The translations under genes and the position numbers were made by a program. The notes beneath the pieces were generated by a model. That model had not been told where the DNA came from. It made no database searches and saw only the letters and a list, made by a program, of their open reading frames with translations. Shown piece by piece: positions 16,746-24,567 of a stretch of DNA of 43,531 nucleotides. Source of the stretch: Pseudomonadota bacterium (lineage in GTDB: Bacteria; Pseudomonadota; Gammaproteobacteria; Burkholderiales; Thiobacillaceae); contig JAURYL010000061.1 of the NCBI GenBank assembly GCA_030653935.1, forward strand, positions 1 through 43,531. Direction: 5' to 3'. Each line of letters begins with the position of its first letter. Within the stretch, counting starts at the first letter, position 1.

Positions 16746-17203
16746 TGTCTGCCTTCCTCGGTCAATCCCAGCACCCGGGCGGTACGGCCTTCGTCGAGGA
16801 TATCCAGGCTCACCTGGACATCCGGCTGCGGCAGCAACGCGCCACCCCTTTCCGGCCATTCCACCAGGCACAGGCTGGTGTTGTTGAAGTATTCGCGGAA
16901 CCCCGCGTCTTCCCATTCATCTGGATCAGCAAACCGATATAAATCAAAGTGGTATAGATTGAAACTCGAAAACGGATAAAGTTCAACCAGAGTATAGGTG
17001 GGACTCTTGACGCGACCAGAAAAACCCAGCTCCCGCAACAGGCCGCGCGTCAGCGTGGTCTTCCCGGCACCGAGATCACCCCGCAGCCAGACGCTCAGGC
17101 CGGGCGTCAGTACCCGCGCCAGACGCGCGCCCAGGGCCTGGGTGGCGGCATCATCGGACAGCGTCGCGACGAACTCGCCGCTATCATCCCCGTCATGACT
17201 CAA
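16718..17203 (-). CDS. tsaE: tRNA t6A biosynthesis ATPase TsaE
   Basis: TsaE is the ATPase partner of TsaB-TsaD in threonylcarbamoylation of adenosine 37 in ANN-decoding tRNAs. The 161-residue protein shows LRGDLGAGKTTLTRGLL (Walker A), SPTYTLVELYP, FNLYHFDLYRF and LVEWPERG, typical of the family. No ATG fits; TTG at 17203 has GGGAG eight bases upstream and gives the usual length. This start codon lies inside the first codons of queG on the other strand (queG starts at 17195), so the two divergent genes overlap at their 5' ends by 9 bases. The 3' end overlaps amiC. Confidence 0.9.
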   Translation of the reverse strand: MSHDGDDSGEFVATLSDDAATQALGARLARVLTPGLSVWLRGDLGAGKTTLTRGLLRELGFSGRVKSPTYTLVELYPFSSFNLYHFDLYRFADPDEWEDAGFREYFNNTSLCLVEWPERGGALLPQPDVQVSLDILDEGRTARVLGLTEEGRQCVAHLYIS

Positions 17204-18265
17204 GATCGTTCTCCCGAAGCACTGACCGCATTGAAACCGCTGATTCGGCAATGGGGCCAGCAACTGGGTTTCAGCGCGGTGGGTTTCGCGCCCATCGAAT
17301 TGGGTACTGCGGAAGCGGAACTCATGGATAGTCTGGCGCGGGGATTTCACGGAGACATGGATTATATGGCCCGGCACGGCGCCACCCGCGCGCGGCCCGC
17401 CGAACTGGTGCCCGGGACCGCCAGCGTCATCAGCGTGCGCCTGGACTATCTGCCGGAAGCCGCCGGTTCCTGGGAAAACCTGGAAAACCCGGAACGCGCC
17501 TATGTCTCCCGTTATGCCCTGGGGCGCGACTATCACAAGCTGATGCGTAGCCGCCTGCAAAAGCTGGCAGAGCGCATCGCCGACGAAATCGGCCCGTTTC
17601 AATCGCGGCCCTTTTCCGACAGCGCGCCGGTGCTGGAAGTGGCGCTGGCCAGTCGCGCCGGCCTTGGCTGGCGCGGCAAGCACAGCCTGACATTGACCCG
17701 GCAAGGCTCCTGGTTCTTTCTCGGTGAACTGTTCACCAATCTGCCGTTTTCGCCCGATGAGCAGGATGAGTCGCATTGCGGCACCTGCCAGTCCTGCATC
17801 GACCTCTGCCCGACCCGCGCCATCGTCGCGCCTTATCAGGTGGACGCGCGCCGCTGCATCTCCTACCTGACCATCGAGCATGGCGGCGCGATTCCGGTTG
17901 AATTGCGGCCGTTGCTGGGCAACCGCATCTATGGCTGCGACGATTGCCAATTGGTTTGCCCGTGGAACCGCTTCGCACACTCCGCAGCACTGGCCGATTT
18001 CCAGCCACGCCACGGCCTCGACACGGCCAGTCTGATCGACCTGTTCGCCTGGAGCGAGGCGGAATTTCTCGCGCGCATGGAAGGCTCGGCGATCCGCCGC
18101 ATCGGCCATGAGCGCTGGCTGCGCAACCTCGCGGTGGCGCTGGGCAACGCGCCGCCGTCACCGGCCGCCGTCGCCGCCCTGGAAACACGCCGCGACCACG
18201 CCTCGGCACTGGTGCGCGAGCATCTACAATGGGCGCTTTCCCGCCAGGCAGACAGACGACCATGA
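17195..18265 (+). CDS. queG: Epoxyqueuosine reductase
   Basis: Last enzyme of queuosine synthesis, a cobalamin and 4Fe-4S protein reducing epoxyqueuosine to queuosine in tRNA. The 356-residue product carries SDSAPVLEVALASRAGLGWRG (catalytic Asp region), two clusters CGTCQSCIDLCPTRAI and CDDCQLVCPWN with an extra Cys (RRCISYLTIEH), and C-terminal HEAT-like helices (IGHERWLRNLAVALGN). The ATG 17195 has no free upstream region: it lies 9 bases into the divergent tsaE gene. Its stop overlaps the murI start as ATGA. Divergence from a tsaE-containing operon is also known for E. coli queG. Confidence 0.95.
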   Translation: MTQDRSPEALTALKPLIRQWGQQLGFSAVGFAPIELGTAEAELMDSLARGFHGDMDYMARHGATRARPAELVPGTASVISVRLDYLPEAAGSWENLENPERAYVSRYALGRDYHKLMRSRLQKLAERIADEIGPFQSRPFSDSAPVLEVALASRAGLGWRGKHSLTLTRQGSWFFLGELFTNLPFSPDEQDESHCGTCQSCIDLCPTRAIVAPYQVDARRCISYLTIEHGGAIPVELRPLLGNRIYGCDDCQLVCPWNRFAHSAALADFQPRHGLDTASLIDLFAWSEAEFLARMEGSAIRRIGHERWLRNLAVALGNAPPSPAAVAALETRRDHASALVREHLQWALSRQADRRP

Positions 18266-19074
18266 ACAGCCATCTTGATCCGCGCAGCCCCATCGGCGTG
18301 TTCGACTCCGGCGTCGGCGGGCTGACGGTGGTACGCGCCCTGATGGAACGACTGCCGTTCGAATCCATCCATTACTTCGGCGACACCGCGCGCGTGCCCT
18401 ATGGCGTCAAGTCGGTGCAGACCATCGCCCACTACACCACCCAGATCGCCGAATTCCTGCTGGAGAAGCGGGTCAAGGTGTTGATCATCGCCTGCAACAC
18501 CATGGCCGCCGTCGCCGCCCAGGTGGTGCGCGATCTCTCGCCAGCACCGGTGCTGGACGTGATCGAGGCCGGCGCCGTAGCGGCTCTGGCCGCCTCGAAG
18601 ACCCGCCGCATCGGCGTCATCGGCACCCCCACCACCATCAACAGCAACGCCTACGCCCGCGCCATCCACAATCTCTCGCCCGAGGCGCGCCTGACTTCGC
18701 AGGCCTGCGCCGTGCTGGTGCCGCTGGTGGAAGAAGGCTGGCTGGATCATCCGGTCACCCGCCTCGCCGCCCAGGAATATCTGAAACCGGTCCTGGCCGA
18801 GCAGGTGGATACCATGGTGCTTGGCTGTACCCATTACCCGCTGTTGAAACCCCTGTTGCAGGAGGTTGCCGGCCCCGGCATAACGCTGGTGGATTCCGCC
18901 GAGGCGATGGCGGAACAGACCGCCGCGCTGCTCAGCGAACTCAATTTACACAACCCGGATCGCACGCCGCCGGATTATCATTTCTGGGTCACGGATGTGC
19001 CGCTACGTTTTCAGACCATCGGCGAACGGTTTCTCGGTCGCACGCTGTCGAATGTACATGTGGTGGCATGGTAA
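18262..19074 (+). CDS. murI: Glutamate racemase
   Basis: Cofactor-independent racemase providing D-Glu for peptidoglycan. Motifs: IGVFDSGVGGLTVVRAL (Asp, Ser), IHYFGDTARVPYG, IIACNTMAAVA with the first catalytic Cys, TPTTINS and MVLGCTHYPLL with the second catalytic Cys. 270 residues, family size. ATG 18262 overlaps the queG stop in ATGA, indicating translational coupling. Downstream is a separate promoter for the cytochrome gene. Confidence 0.95.
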   Translation: MNSHLDPRSPIGVFDSGVGGLTVVRALMERLPFESIHYFGDTARVPYGVKSVQTIAHYTTQIAEFLLEKRVKVLIIACNTMAAVAAQVVRDLSPAPVLDVIEAGAVAALAASKTRRIGVIGTPTTINSNAYARAIHNLSPEARLTSQACAVLVPLVEEGWLDHPVTRLAAQEYLKPVLAEQVDTMVLGCTHYPLLKPLLQEVAGPGITLVDSAEAMAEQTAALLSELNLHNPDRTPPDYHFWVTDVPLRFQTIGERFLGRTLSNVHVVAW

Positions 19075-19077
19075 TTA

Positions 19078-19118
19078 GTGACATAGATCAATTACGAGCA
19101 AGTGACTTCTTATATACT
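19078..19118 (+). promoter_or_regulatory. FNR/CRP-type box and -10 of the cytochrome c gene
   Basis: GTGAC-ATAG-ATCAA (19078-19091) matches the FNR consensus TTGAT-N4-ATCAA at 8 of 10 positions. TATACT lies at 19113-19118, so the expected transcript start near 19126 is 41.5 bases from the box centre, the class II activator position. There is no good -35, consistent with activation. A CRP-family regulator other than FNR is possible. Confidence 0.5.
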
Positions 19119-19152
19119 TTTCGCACCTACCACCACCCTGAAAGGAACCTCT

Positions 19153-19455
19153 ATGAAAGCTCTGACCGCCCTGGCCATCGCCGCCGCGTTGTCTTTCTCC
19201 GGCGCCGCTTTTGCCGACGTTGATCTCGCCAAGAAAAACGCCTGCATCGGCTGCCACGACGCGACCGCGAAGAAGCTGGGCCCCACCTGGACCGCCATCG
19301 CCGCCAAGCACAAAGGCGACAAGGGCGCCGAGGCCAAACTGGCCGAAGCCATCGTCAAGGGCAGCAAGGGCGTCTTCGGCAAGATCCCGATGCCGCCGCA
19401 GCCCAAGGCCGCCGGTGATGCCGCCGCGCTGGCAGCATGGATCATGACTCACTGA
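19153..19455 (+). CDS. Class I cytochrome c (c551/c552 type)
   Basis: A 100-residue exported monohaem cytochrome. Signal peptide MKALTALAIAAALSFSGAAFA, haem site ACIGCH in the mature N-terminus, KKLGPTWTAIAAKH, and the distal Met ligand in GKIPMPPQ, followed by the final helix AAALAAWIMTH. The pattern is that of small periplasmic c551/c552 electron carriers serving cytochrome cd1 nitrite reductase, terminal oxidases or sulfur oxidation. AAAGGA precedes the ATG. An FNR-like promoter upstream suggests use under low oxygen or denitrifying conditions. A perfect terminator follows. Confidence 0.92.
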   Translation: MKALTALAIAAALSFSGAAFADVDLAKKNACIGCHDATAKKLGPTWTAIAAKHKGDKGAEAKLAEAIVKGSKGVFGKIPMPPQPKAAGDAAALAAWIMTH

Positions 19456-19470
19456 TCCACGCGTCATCCA

Positions 19471-19508
19471 GTAACAAAAAAGCGGGCTTCGGCCCGCTTT
19501 TTTGTTAC
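19471..19508. terminator. Bidirectional intrinsic terminator
   Basis: GTAACAAAAAAGCGGGC (19471-19487), TTCG loop, and the exact complement (19492-19508): a 17-bp perfect stem with A and T tracts. It separates the cytochrome gene from the convergent ABC ATPase gene. Confidence 0.95.
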
Positions 19509-19519
19509 TTCGGTGACTT

Positions 19520-21361
19520 TTATCGCCCCCTTCCAGGCGCCGAGTCCAACAGCAAACGGGTGTATTCATGTTTCGGGGCGGTCAGCAGGGCTTCGGCCGC
19601 GCCTTCCTCGACGATGCGCCCGGCGCGCATCACCGCCACTCGTTGCGCCAGATAGCCCACCACCGGCAGGTTGTGGGTGATGAACAGATAGGCGAGTCCG
19701 TGTTCCGCTTGCAGGTCGGCCAGCAGGTTGAGGATTTGCGCCTGCACCGAGACATCCAGCGCACTGGTCGGCTCGTCGAGAATCAACAGCTTGGGTTGCA
19801 CCGCCAGCGCGCGGGCGATGGCGATGCGCTGCCGCTGGCCGCCGGAGAATTCATGCGGGTAGCGGCCGATGGCGTCATGGGCCAGACCGACCTGGTCGAG
19901 CAATTGCGCGATCCTTGCTCGTCGCTGGCTGGCCGACAGCGGCAACAGCGCGGCCATGCCCTCTTCCAGGATTTCGCCGACATGCATGCGCGGGTTGAGC
20001 GAGGAAAACGGGTCCTGGAACACGATCTGCATCTCGGCGCGCTTTTTCCGCAACGCCTCGCCGGACAACCCGGCGATGGCCTCACCCGCCACCCGCACCT
20101 CGCCACGCGTGGGTTCGAGTAGGCGCAGGACAGCGCGCGCCAGGGTGCTCTTGCCGCAACCGGATTCCCCCACCAGTGCCAGCGTCTCACCGGCCTGAAT
20201 GGACAGGCTGACCCCGTCCACCGCCTTGAACTGGTCGACGGTACGACGGAACAGGCCACGGCGGATGGGGAAGTGGACGGCGAGGTCGCGGACTTCCAGC
20301 ACCGCCCCCGTCGGTAGGGCGGATGCCCGAAAGGCGATCCGCCGTCCATCTGGGGGAAGGTCAACGGCGGATCGCCCTTGGGGCATCCGCCCTACTGGGT
20401 CGGCCAAATGGCACCTCGCGAAATGCCCCGGCGCCGCCTCATGGAAGCCGGGAGCCTCCTCATGGCAGCGCGCGAACACCGCCGGGCAGCGTTCCGCGAA
20501 ACGGCAGCCGACGATGACGGCGTCGGGCGGCGGCACCCGCCCGGGCAGGCTGTCGAGGCGTTCGCCGCGCCGCTCCAGTCGCGGCAGCACGGCGAAGAGT
20601 TTTTCCGTGTAGGGGTGGCGCGGCGCGGCGTAGAGGCTGTCGCGGCTCGCCCATTCGACGATCTGGCCGGCGTACATCACCGCCACGCGGTCGGCCATGT
20701 CCTTCGCCACGTCGAGGTCGTGGGTGATCAGCAGCAAACCCATGCCACGCTGCCGTTGCAGGTCGCGCAGCAGGTTGAGAATCTGCGCCTGCACGGTCAC
20801 ATCCAGCGCCGTGGTGGGTTCGTCGGCGATCAGCACCTCCGGTTCACCGGCCAGCATCATCGCGATCAACGCCCGCTGCCGCTGACCGCCGGAAAGCTGG
20901 AACGGATAAGCGCCGAGCCGGTCGCGCTCCAGGCCCACCGCCTCCAGCAGGCGTCCGGCTTCGGCCTGCGCGGCGGCGCCGTTGAGCTTGCGGTGGGCGG
21001 CGAGCGCTTCGGCGATCTGTTCGGCGACGGTCATCACCGGGTTGAGGCTGGTCTGCGGCTCCTGGAAGATCATCGCCAGACGGCCGCCGCGTATTTCACC
21101 CATCGCTGCTTCCGGCAGGGCGAACAACTCCTCGCCGTCAAGCCGCGCGCTGCCGGAAGCCACCCGCGCGCCTTCCGGCAACAAACGCATCAGCGCCAGC
21201 GCGGTCATCGACTTGCCGCAACCGGACTCACCCAGCAGGGCCACGCATTCGTCGGCGCCGATGGCGAAGCTGACCCCCTCCACCGGCTTCAGCAGACGGC
21301 CGCCGGAGGCGATTTCCACGCTCAGGTTTTCGACCAACAGGCCTTTCATGGGTGCCTTCAT
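19520..21361 (-). CDS. Peptide ABC transporter, fused double ATPase, with in-frame repeat
   Basis: Two nucleotide-binding domains in one 613-residue chain, as in YejF-type oligopeptide transporters. NBD1: GESGCGKSMTA (Walker A), LSGGQRQRALIAMMLAGEPEVLIADEPTTALD (residues about 40-200), with a CRFAERCP...CH peptide-transporter C-terminal motif near residue 295. NBD2: GESGCGKSTLA, FSGGQRQRIAIARAL, LLILDEPTSALD. Between them, residues about 323-350 (GRMPQGRSAVDLPPDGRRIA and following) are encoded by palindromic repeat C (20314-20395), lengthening the linker without breaking the frame. ATG 21361 overlaps the upstream permease stop in ATGA; an ATG four codons later is possible. Last gene of the transporter operon. 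Confidence 0.92.
   Translation of the reverse strand: MKAPMKGLLVENLSVEIASGGRLLKPVEGVSFAIGADECVALLGESGCGKSMTALALMRLLPEGARVASGSARLDGEELFALPEAAMGEIRGGRLAMIFQEPQTSLNPVMTVAEQIAEALAAHRKLNGAAAQAEAGRLLEAVGLERDRLGAYPFQLSGGQRQRALIAMMLAGEPEVLIADEPTTALDVTVQAQILNLLRDLQRQRGMGLLLITHDLDVAKDMADRVAVMYAGQIVEWASRDSLYAAPRHPYTEKLFAVLPRLERRGERLDSLPGRVPPPDAVIVGCRFAERCPAVFARCHEEAPGFHEAAPGHFARCHLADPVGRMPQGRSAVDLPPDGRRIAFRASALPTGAVLEVRDLAVHFPIRRGLFRRTVDQFKAVDGVSLSIQAGETLALVGESGCGKSTLARAVLRLLEPTRGEVRVAGEAIAGLSGEALRKKRAEMQIVFQDPFSSLNPRMHVGEILEEGMAALLPLSASQRRARIAQLLDQVGLAHDAIGRYPHEFSGGQRQRIAIARALAVQPKLLILDEPTSALDVSVQAQILNLLADLQAEHGLAYLFITHNLPVVGYLAQRVAVMRAGRIVEEGAAEALLTAPKHEYTRLLLDSAPGRGR
20314..20395. repeat. Palindromic repeat family C inside the ABC ATPase gene
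   Basis: Left arm starts GTAGGGCGGATGCCC...GGCGATCCGCCGT, right arm ends ACGGCGGATCGCCC...GGGCATCCGCCCTAC; near-perfect inverted copies over about 30 bases each around a short centre. Only copy of this family in the window. It codes for about 27 residues in the inter-domain linker. Confidence 0.88.
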
Positions 21362-22776
21362 TTGCGTCCACTCGATTTCGGATCGAGCGCCTCGCGCACC
21401 TGGTCGGCGAACAGGTTGGCGGCCAGCACCAGCACGAACATGAACAGGAAGGCGGCGGCCAGTTGCCACCACACCACCGGCTCGCGCGCCAGCTCCAGAC
21501 GCGCGCCGTTGATCATGTTGCCGAAGCTGATCATGCCCGGATCGACACCGACGCCGACGTAGGACAGCACCGCCTCGGCCAGCACCAGGCCGGAGAAATC
21601 GAGCACCACGGTAATCAACACCAGGTGCATGACGTTGGGCAGTAGATGGCGCAGCAGGATGCGGCCGTGGCCGACCCCGAAGGCGCGCGCCGCCTGCACG
21701 AATTCAAGCTCACGTAGCTTCAGCGCCTCGGCGCGCAACAGCCGCGCCAGGCCGGTCCAACCGGTGACCCCGAGAATCCCGCACAACGCCAGCAGGCGCA
21801 CATCGGATCGAGCGGCGGCGGTATTGAACAGTTCGGCGTGGGCTTCGATCTGCACCTGCACCACCAGCACGGCGGCGGCGATCAGCAGCACACCGGGAAT
21901 GGAGTTGAGCGTGGTGTAGAGGTACTGGATGACATCATCAATACGGCCGCCAAAGTAGCCGGCGGCGATACCGAGGCTGAGGGCGAAGGGCAGCATCACC
22001 AGGGTGGTGAGGCTGCCGATCAACAGGCCGGTGCGGATGGATTTGAGCGACAGGTAAAGCACATCCTGCCCCACCTTGTCGGTACCAAGGACGTGGTAAT
22101 AAGGCGCGAGGGCGACGAGCAGGCCAGCGAGAAGGAGGATGGCAAGAAGGGTCCAGGCAAATGCGGAGGCCAATCCCCCCCTTTCCAAAAGGGGGGTTAG
22201 GGGGGATTTGTTCTTGGCACTCACTACGGGCGCCACTAAATCCCCCTCGCTCCCCCTTTGCCAAAGGGGGAAGACAACCAGCCAGAGCACCAGCCCGCCC
22301 AGCATCCCCAAACCGCCGCGCAGCAGCACATCCGGCCAGAAATCCTTGTCCGCGTCGGCCAGATGCGCGCCGCCGTGTTTCAGCCTGGGGAAATCGCGGA
22401 TTTCGCCGCCCTCCGGCCCCTTCATGGTTTCCTTGGCGTAAAGCTGGATGGCGAACGGCGCCGAGTAGGTCTTCTCCACGTTCTCGCGCAGCGGCGTCAG
22501 CACCCAGTCCAGGGCGGAACGCACCTCGCCGCTGTATTGCGCCTCCCGGCCCGGCTGGTCGGGCAGACGCTCGACGTAATGCAGCGAATCGAGCAGGCCG
22601 ATGCCGACGTAGACCGCGAGAATCAGCGCGGTGCCGGCACCGACCGGATTCCGCATCACCTGACGCCAGGGGCCGCGCAGCGCCTCATTGTTGCGCGCCA
22701 GCCAGACCAGGCCGACCACGCTCCACAAGAGCAGCAGAATCAGGGCATCGGACCAGAGCAGGACGGGTTTGATCAA
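21358..22776 (-). CDS. Peptide ABC transporter permease (OppC/DppC type), with in-frame repeat
   Basis: A 472-residue inner-membrane permease: an N-terminal membrane region (ALILLLLWSVVGLVWLA, AGTALILAVYVGIGLLDSL), a periplasmic stretch, then the transport core with five or so membrane segments and the cytoplasmic coupling motif LRELEFVQAARAFGVGHGRILLRHLLPN. Residues about 169-201 (QRGSEGDLVAPVVSAKNKSP and following) are encoded by repeat B (22175-22271), placed in the loop between VLWLVVFPLW and AFAWTLLAILLLAG. The start is TTG at 22776 with no clear Shine-Dalgarno, directly against repeat D (22781-22868), which may have displaced the native start. The stop overlaps the ATPase start. Confidence 0.88.
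   Translation of the reverse strand: MIKPVLLWSDALILLLLWSVVGLVWLARNNEALRGPWRQVMRNPVGAGTALILAVYVGIGLLDSLHYVERLPDQPGREAQYSGEVRSALDWVLTPLRENVEKTYSAPFAIQLYAKETMKGPEGGEIRDFPRLKHGGAHLADADKDFWPDVLLRGGLGMLGGLVLWLVVFPLWQRGSEGDLVAPVVSAKNKSPLTPLLERGGLASAFAWTLLAILLLAGLLVALAPYYHVLGTDKVGQDVLYLSLKSIRTGLLIGSLTTLVMLPFALSLGIAAGYFGGRIDDVIQYLYTTLNSIPGVLLIAAAVLVVQVQIEAHAELFNTAAARSDVRLLALCGILGVTGWTGLARLLRAEALKLRELEFVQAARAFGVGHGRILLRHLLPNVMHLVLITVVLDFSGLVLAEAVLSYVGVGVDPGMISFGNMINGARLELAREPVVWWQLAAAFLFMFVLVLAANLFADQVREALDPKSSGRK
22175..22271. repeat. Palindromic repeat family B inside the permease gene
   Basis: CCCCCCTTTCCAAAAGGGGG G then TTAGGGGGGATTTG at one end and CTAAATCCCCC...CCCCCTTTGCCAAAGGGGG at the other: two hairpins in inverted orientation. 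Other copies at 25307-25407 (binding protein gene) and 41139-41235 (between soeB and soeC). Confidence 0.88.
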
Positions 22777-22780
22777 GGTT

Positions 22781-22868
22781 CGTCATTCCCGCGCAGGCGG
22801 GAATCCAGTTCGTTCATCAAACTACAATCAGCCCTACAACCTGGATTCCCGCCTGCGCGGGAATGACG
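22781..22868. repeat. Palindromic repeat family D between the two permease genes
   Basis: A perfect 28-bp inverted repeat: left arm 22781-22808 begins CGTCATTCCCGCGCAGGCGG, right arm 22841-22868 ends with its complement, spacer 32 bases. It fills almost the whole permease-permease gap and abuts the TTG start of the downstream permease. Confidence 0.93.
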
Positions 22869-22876
22869 GTAGATAT

Positions 22877-23854
22877 TCATTCCAACCTCACCCTTGGGTC
22901 CACCAGCGTGTAGGAAATATCGGTCAGCACCAGGCCAAAGATGTAGAGCAGCGAACCGAGGAACACCATGGAGCGGACGATGGCGAAGTCCTGCGCCTGG
23001 ATGGCGTCGATGGTGTAGCTGCCAAGACCGGGAATGCCGAAGAAGGATTCGATGATCAGGCTGCCCATGAACAGGCGCGGAAGTACCACCACCACCCCGG
23101 TCAGGATCGGGATCATGGCGTTGCCCAAGACATGGCGGAACAACACGCGCAACTCCGACAGGCCTTTGGCGCGCGCGGTGCGCACGTAATCCTTGGCGAT
23201 CTCCTCGTAGAACAGGGCACGGTAGAAGCGCGACGAATCGCCGATGCTCGCCACCACGCTGACCAACACCGGCATCAGCAGGAATTTCCAGGCATCCAGG
23301 CCCGGCTGATAACCGGAAATGGGAAACCAGTGCCACAGCTTGCCCATCAGGTACTGGCCGCCGATCACATAGAACAAGCCGGAAATCGACATCAAGGCCA
23401 CGCACAGCACCACCCCGGCGGTATCCAGGCGGGTGCCGCGAAAGAACACCAGCAACAGCGCGAAGCTGATATAGGCGAGCAGGCCGATCAGAAAAGTGGG
23501 CAAGGCGATGGCCAGGCTCGGCCACATCCGCGTCTTGATCTCGCGCGCGATATCGCGGCCGTCATCGGCGGCGCCGAAATCCAGGGCGAACAGCTTCAGC
23601 GACTTCTCCACGAACAGGGTATCCGCCGCCTTCGCCACGCCCGTCGCCGCATCGTTGAAGAACAGCGGCTTGTCGTAGCCGTGTTCGCTCTTCCAGCGGC
23701 TGATCGCATCCGCCGTGACATGCTTGGCGCCCAGGTGGATGCGCGCCATGTCGTCCGGCGTGTTGACCATGAAGAACAGCGCGAAAGTCAGCAGATTCAC
23801 CCCCAGCAGGATGGGGATGGCATAGAGGACGCGGCGGATGAGGTAGTTAAGCAT
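22877..23854 (-). CDS. Peptide ABC transporter permease (OppB/DppB type)
   Basis: A 325-residue permease starting MLNYLIRRVLYAIPILLGVNLLTFALF, the classical N-terminal segment of DppB-type subunits, with further membrane segments and the coupling motif KDYVRTARAKGLSELRVLFRHVLGNAMIPILT. The tail ends YTLVDPRVRLE as in the family. The ATG at 23854 is preceded by an in-frame TTG. It lies 12 bases after the MazF-like toxin gene, an atypical neighbour inside this operon. Confidence 0.92.
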   Translation of the reverse strand: MLNYLIRRVLYAIPILLGVNLLTFALFFMVNTPDDMARIHLGAKHVTADAISRWKSEHGYDKPLFFNDAATGVAKAADTLFVEKSLKLFALDFGAADDGRDIAREIKTRMWPSLAIALPTFLIGLLAYISFALLLVFFRGTRLDTAGVVLCVALMSISGLFYVIGGQYLMGKLWHWFPISGYQPGLDAWKFLLMPVLVSVVASIGDSSRFYRALFYEEIAKDYVRTARAKGLSELRVLFRHVLGNAMIPILTGVVVVLPRLFMGSLIIESFFGIPGLGSYTIDAIQAQDFAIVRSMVFLGSLLYIFGLVLTDISYTLVDPRVRLE

Positions 23855-23866
23855 CAATACAAGCCG

Positions 23867-24280
23867 TCAGGCACAAGTCTCGCCAGAGCCGGCATAACCT
23901 GCCCCGGGTTCCTGCAACACGTACGATGTCCCCATGCCCAACAGGCTTGAAAGCGCCACCCGCACGCGCCCCTCATCTCGCGCCGACAAGCGACCGAGCA
24001 CGCCTCGAAGCAGGCGCTGGTCCAGCGTGAACAGCTTGAAGCGCACCTTGGAGGGTGCCGGCAGGCCGGCCTCCCCGAGGTCCAGGATTGAACAATCGAG
24101 CGGCCAGGGTTCATTCGCCTCGGAGGTGATCATCGCCATGACGGCATGGCCGACCGGGTCATTGAAGGCGGCTGCGTCCGACAGCACAAGCGCGGGGCGA
24201 TTTTTCACCGCCTGTCGATCCGTAAAGGGGAACGGAACCCGAACCACCCGCCAGGCGGATAGCGCCCCCTCAGAGTCCAT
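23867..24280 (-). CDS. PemK/MazF-like toxin
   Basis: A 137-residue putative endoribonuclease toxin. WRVVRVPFPFTDRQAVKNRPALVLS is the PemK/MazF N-terminal signature (RG-type substrate loop), followed by VGHAVMAMITSE, the Thr/Ser motif of the fold, and SKVRFKLFTLDQRLLRGVLGRLSA with the C-terminal regulatory helix. ATG 24280 has GAGGAGG seven bases upstream and lies inside the end of the antitoxin gene (11-bp overlap). It sits between the peptide-binding protein and the OppB-type permease on the same strand, so it shares their transcript. Confidence 0.88.
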   Translation of the reverse strand: MDSEGALSAWRVVRVPFPFTDRQAVKNRPALVLSDAAAFNDPVGHAVMAMITSEANEPWPLDCSILDLGEAGLPAPSKVRFKLFTLDQRLLRGVLGRLSARDEGRVRVALSSLLGMGTSYVLQEPGAGYAGSGETCA

Positions 24281-24500
24281 CGTAAGCCTCCTCGTCAGCC
24301 GCACCCGCCCATTCCGACAGGGTACCCTCCAGTGCGCGCAGATACTCCAGGTCCATGGGCTCAACCCGGCGCACGCGCGCTTCGCCCGAACCCAGGACTT
24401 CCCAGGACAGCAGATCGCCCGGCTTGACGTTCAACTGAGCGCGTATTTCCTGTGGGATCGTGGTCTGCCCCTTGCTCGTGACTTTCGCAATGGCGTTCAT
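24270..24500 (-). CDS. AbrB/MazE-like antitoxin
   Basis: A 76-residue swapped-hairpin AbrB-type antitoxin: MNAIAKVTSKGQTTIPQEIRAQLNVKPGDLLSWEV is the DNA-binding domain, followed by an acidic tail (GTLSEWAGAADEEAYDGL) expected to bind the toxin. Such proteins also repress their own operon. The start at 24500 excludes eight upstream in-frame codons that lack homology. It is 67 bases downstream of the binding-protein gene. Confidence 0.88.
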   Translation of the reverse strand: MNAIAKVTSKGQTTIPQEIRAQLNVKPGDLLSWEVLGSGEARVRRVEPMDLEYLRALEGTLSEWAGAADEEAYDGL

Positions 24501-24567
24501 CTTATCTTCCAGTAAGAAATGCATTACATCCTTACCGTAAGTCGTTCCGATTGTTTCTGCAAGTCAT

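Noticed and set aside
15492-16979. Plus-strand open frame of about 495 codons opposite amiC
   Set aside because: Antisense of the amidase, no motifs, and it crosses the tsaE/amiC junction.
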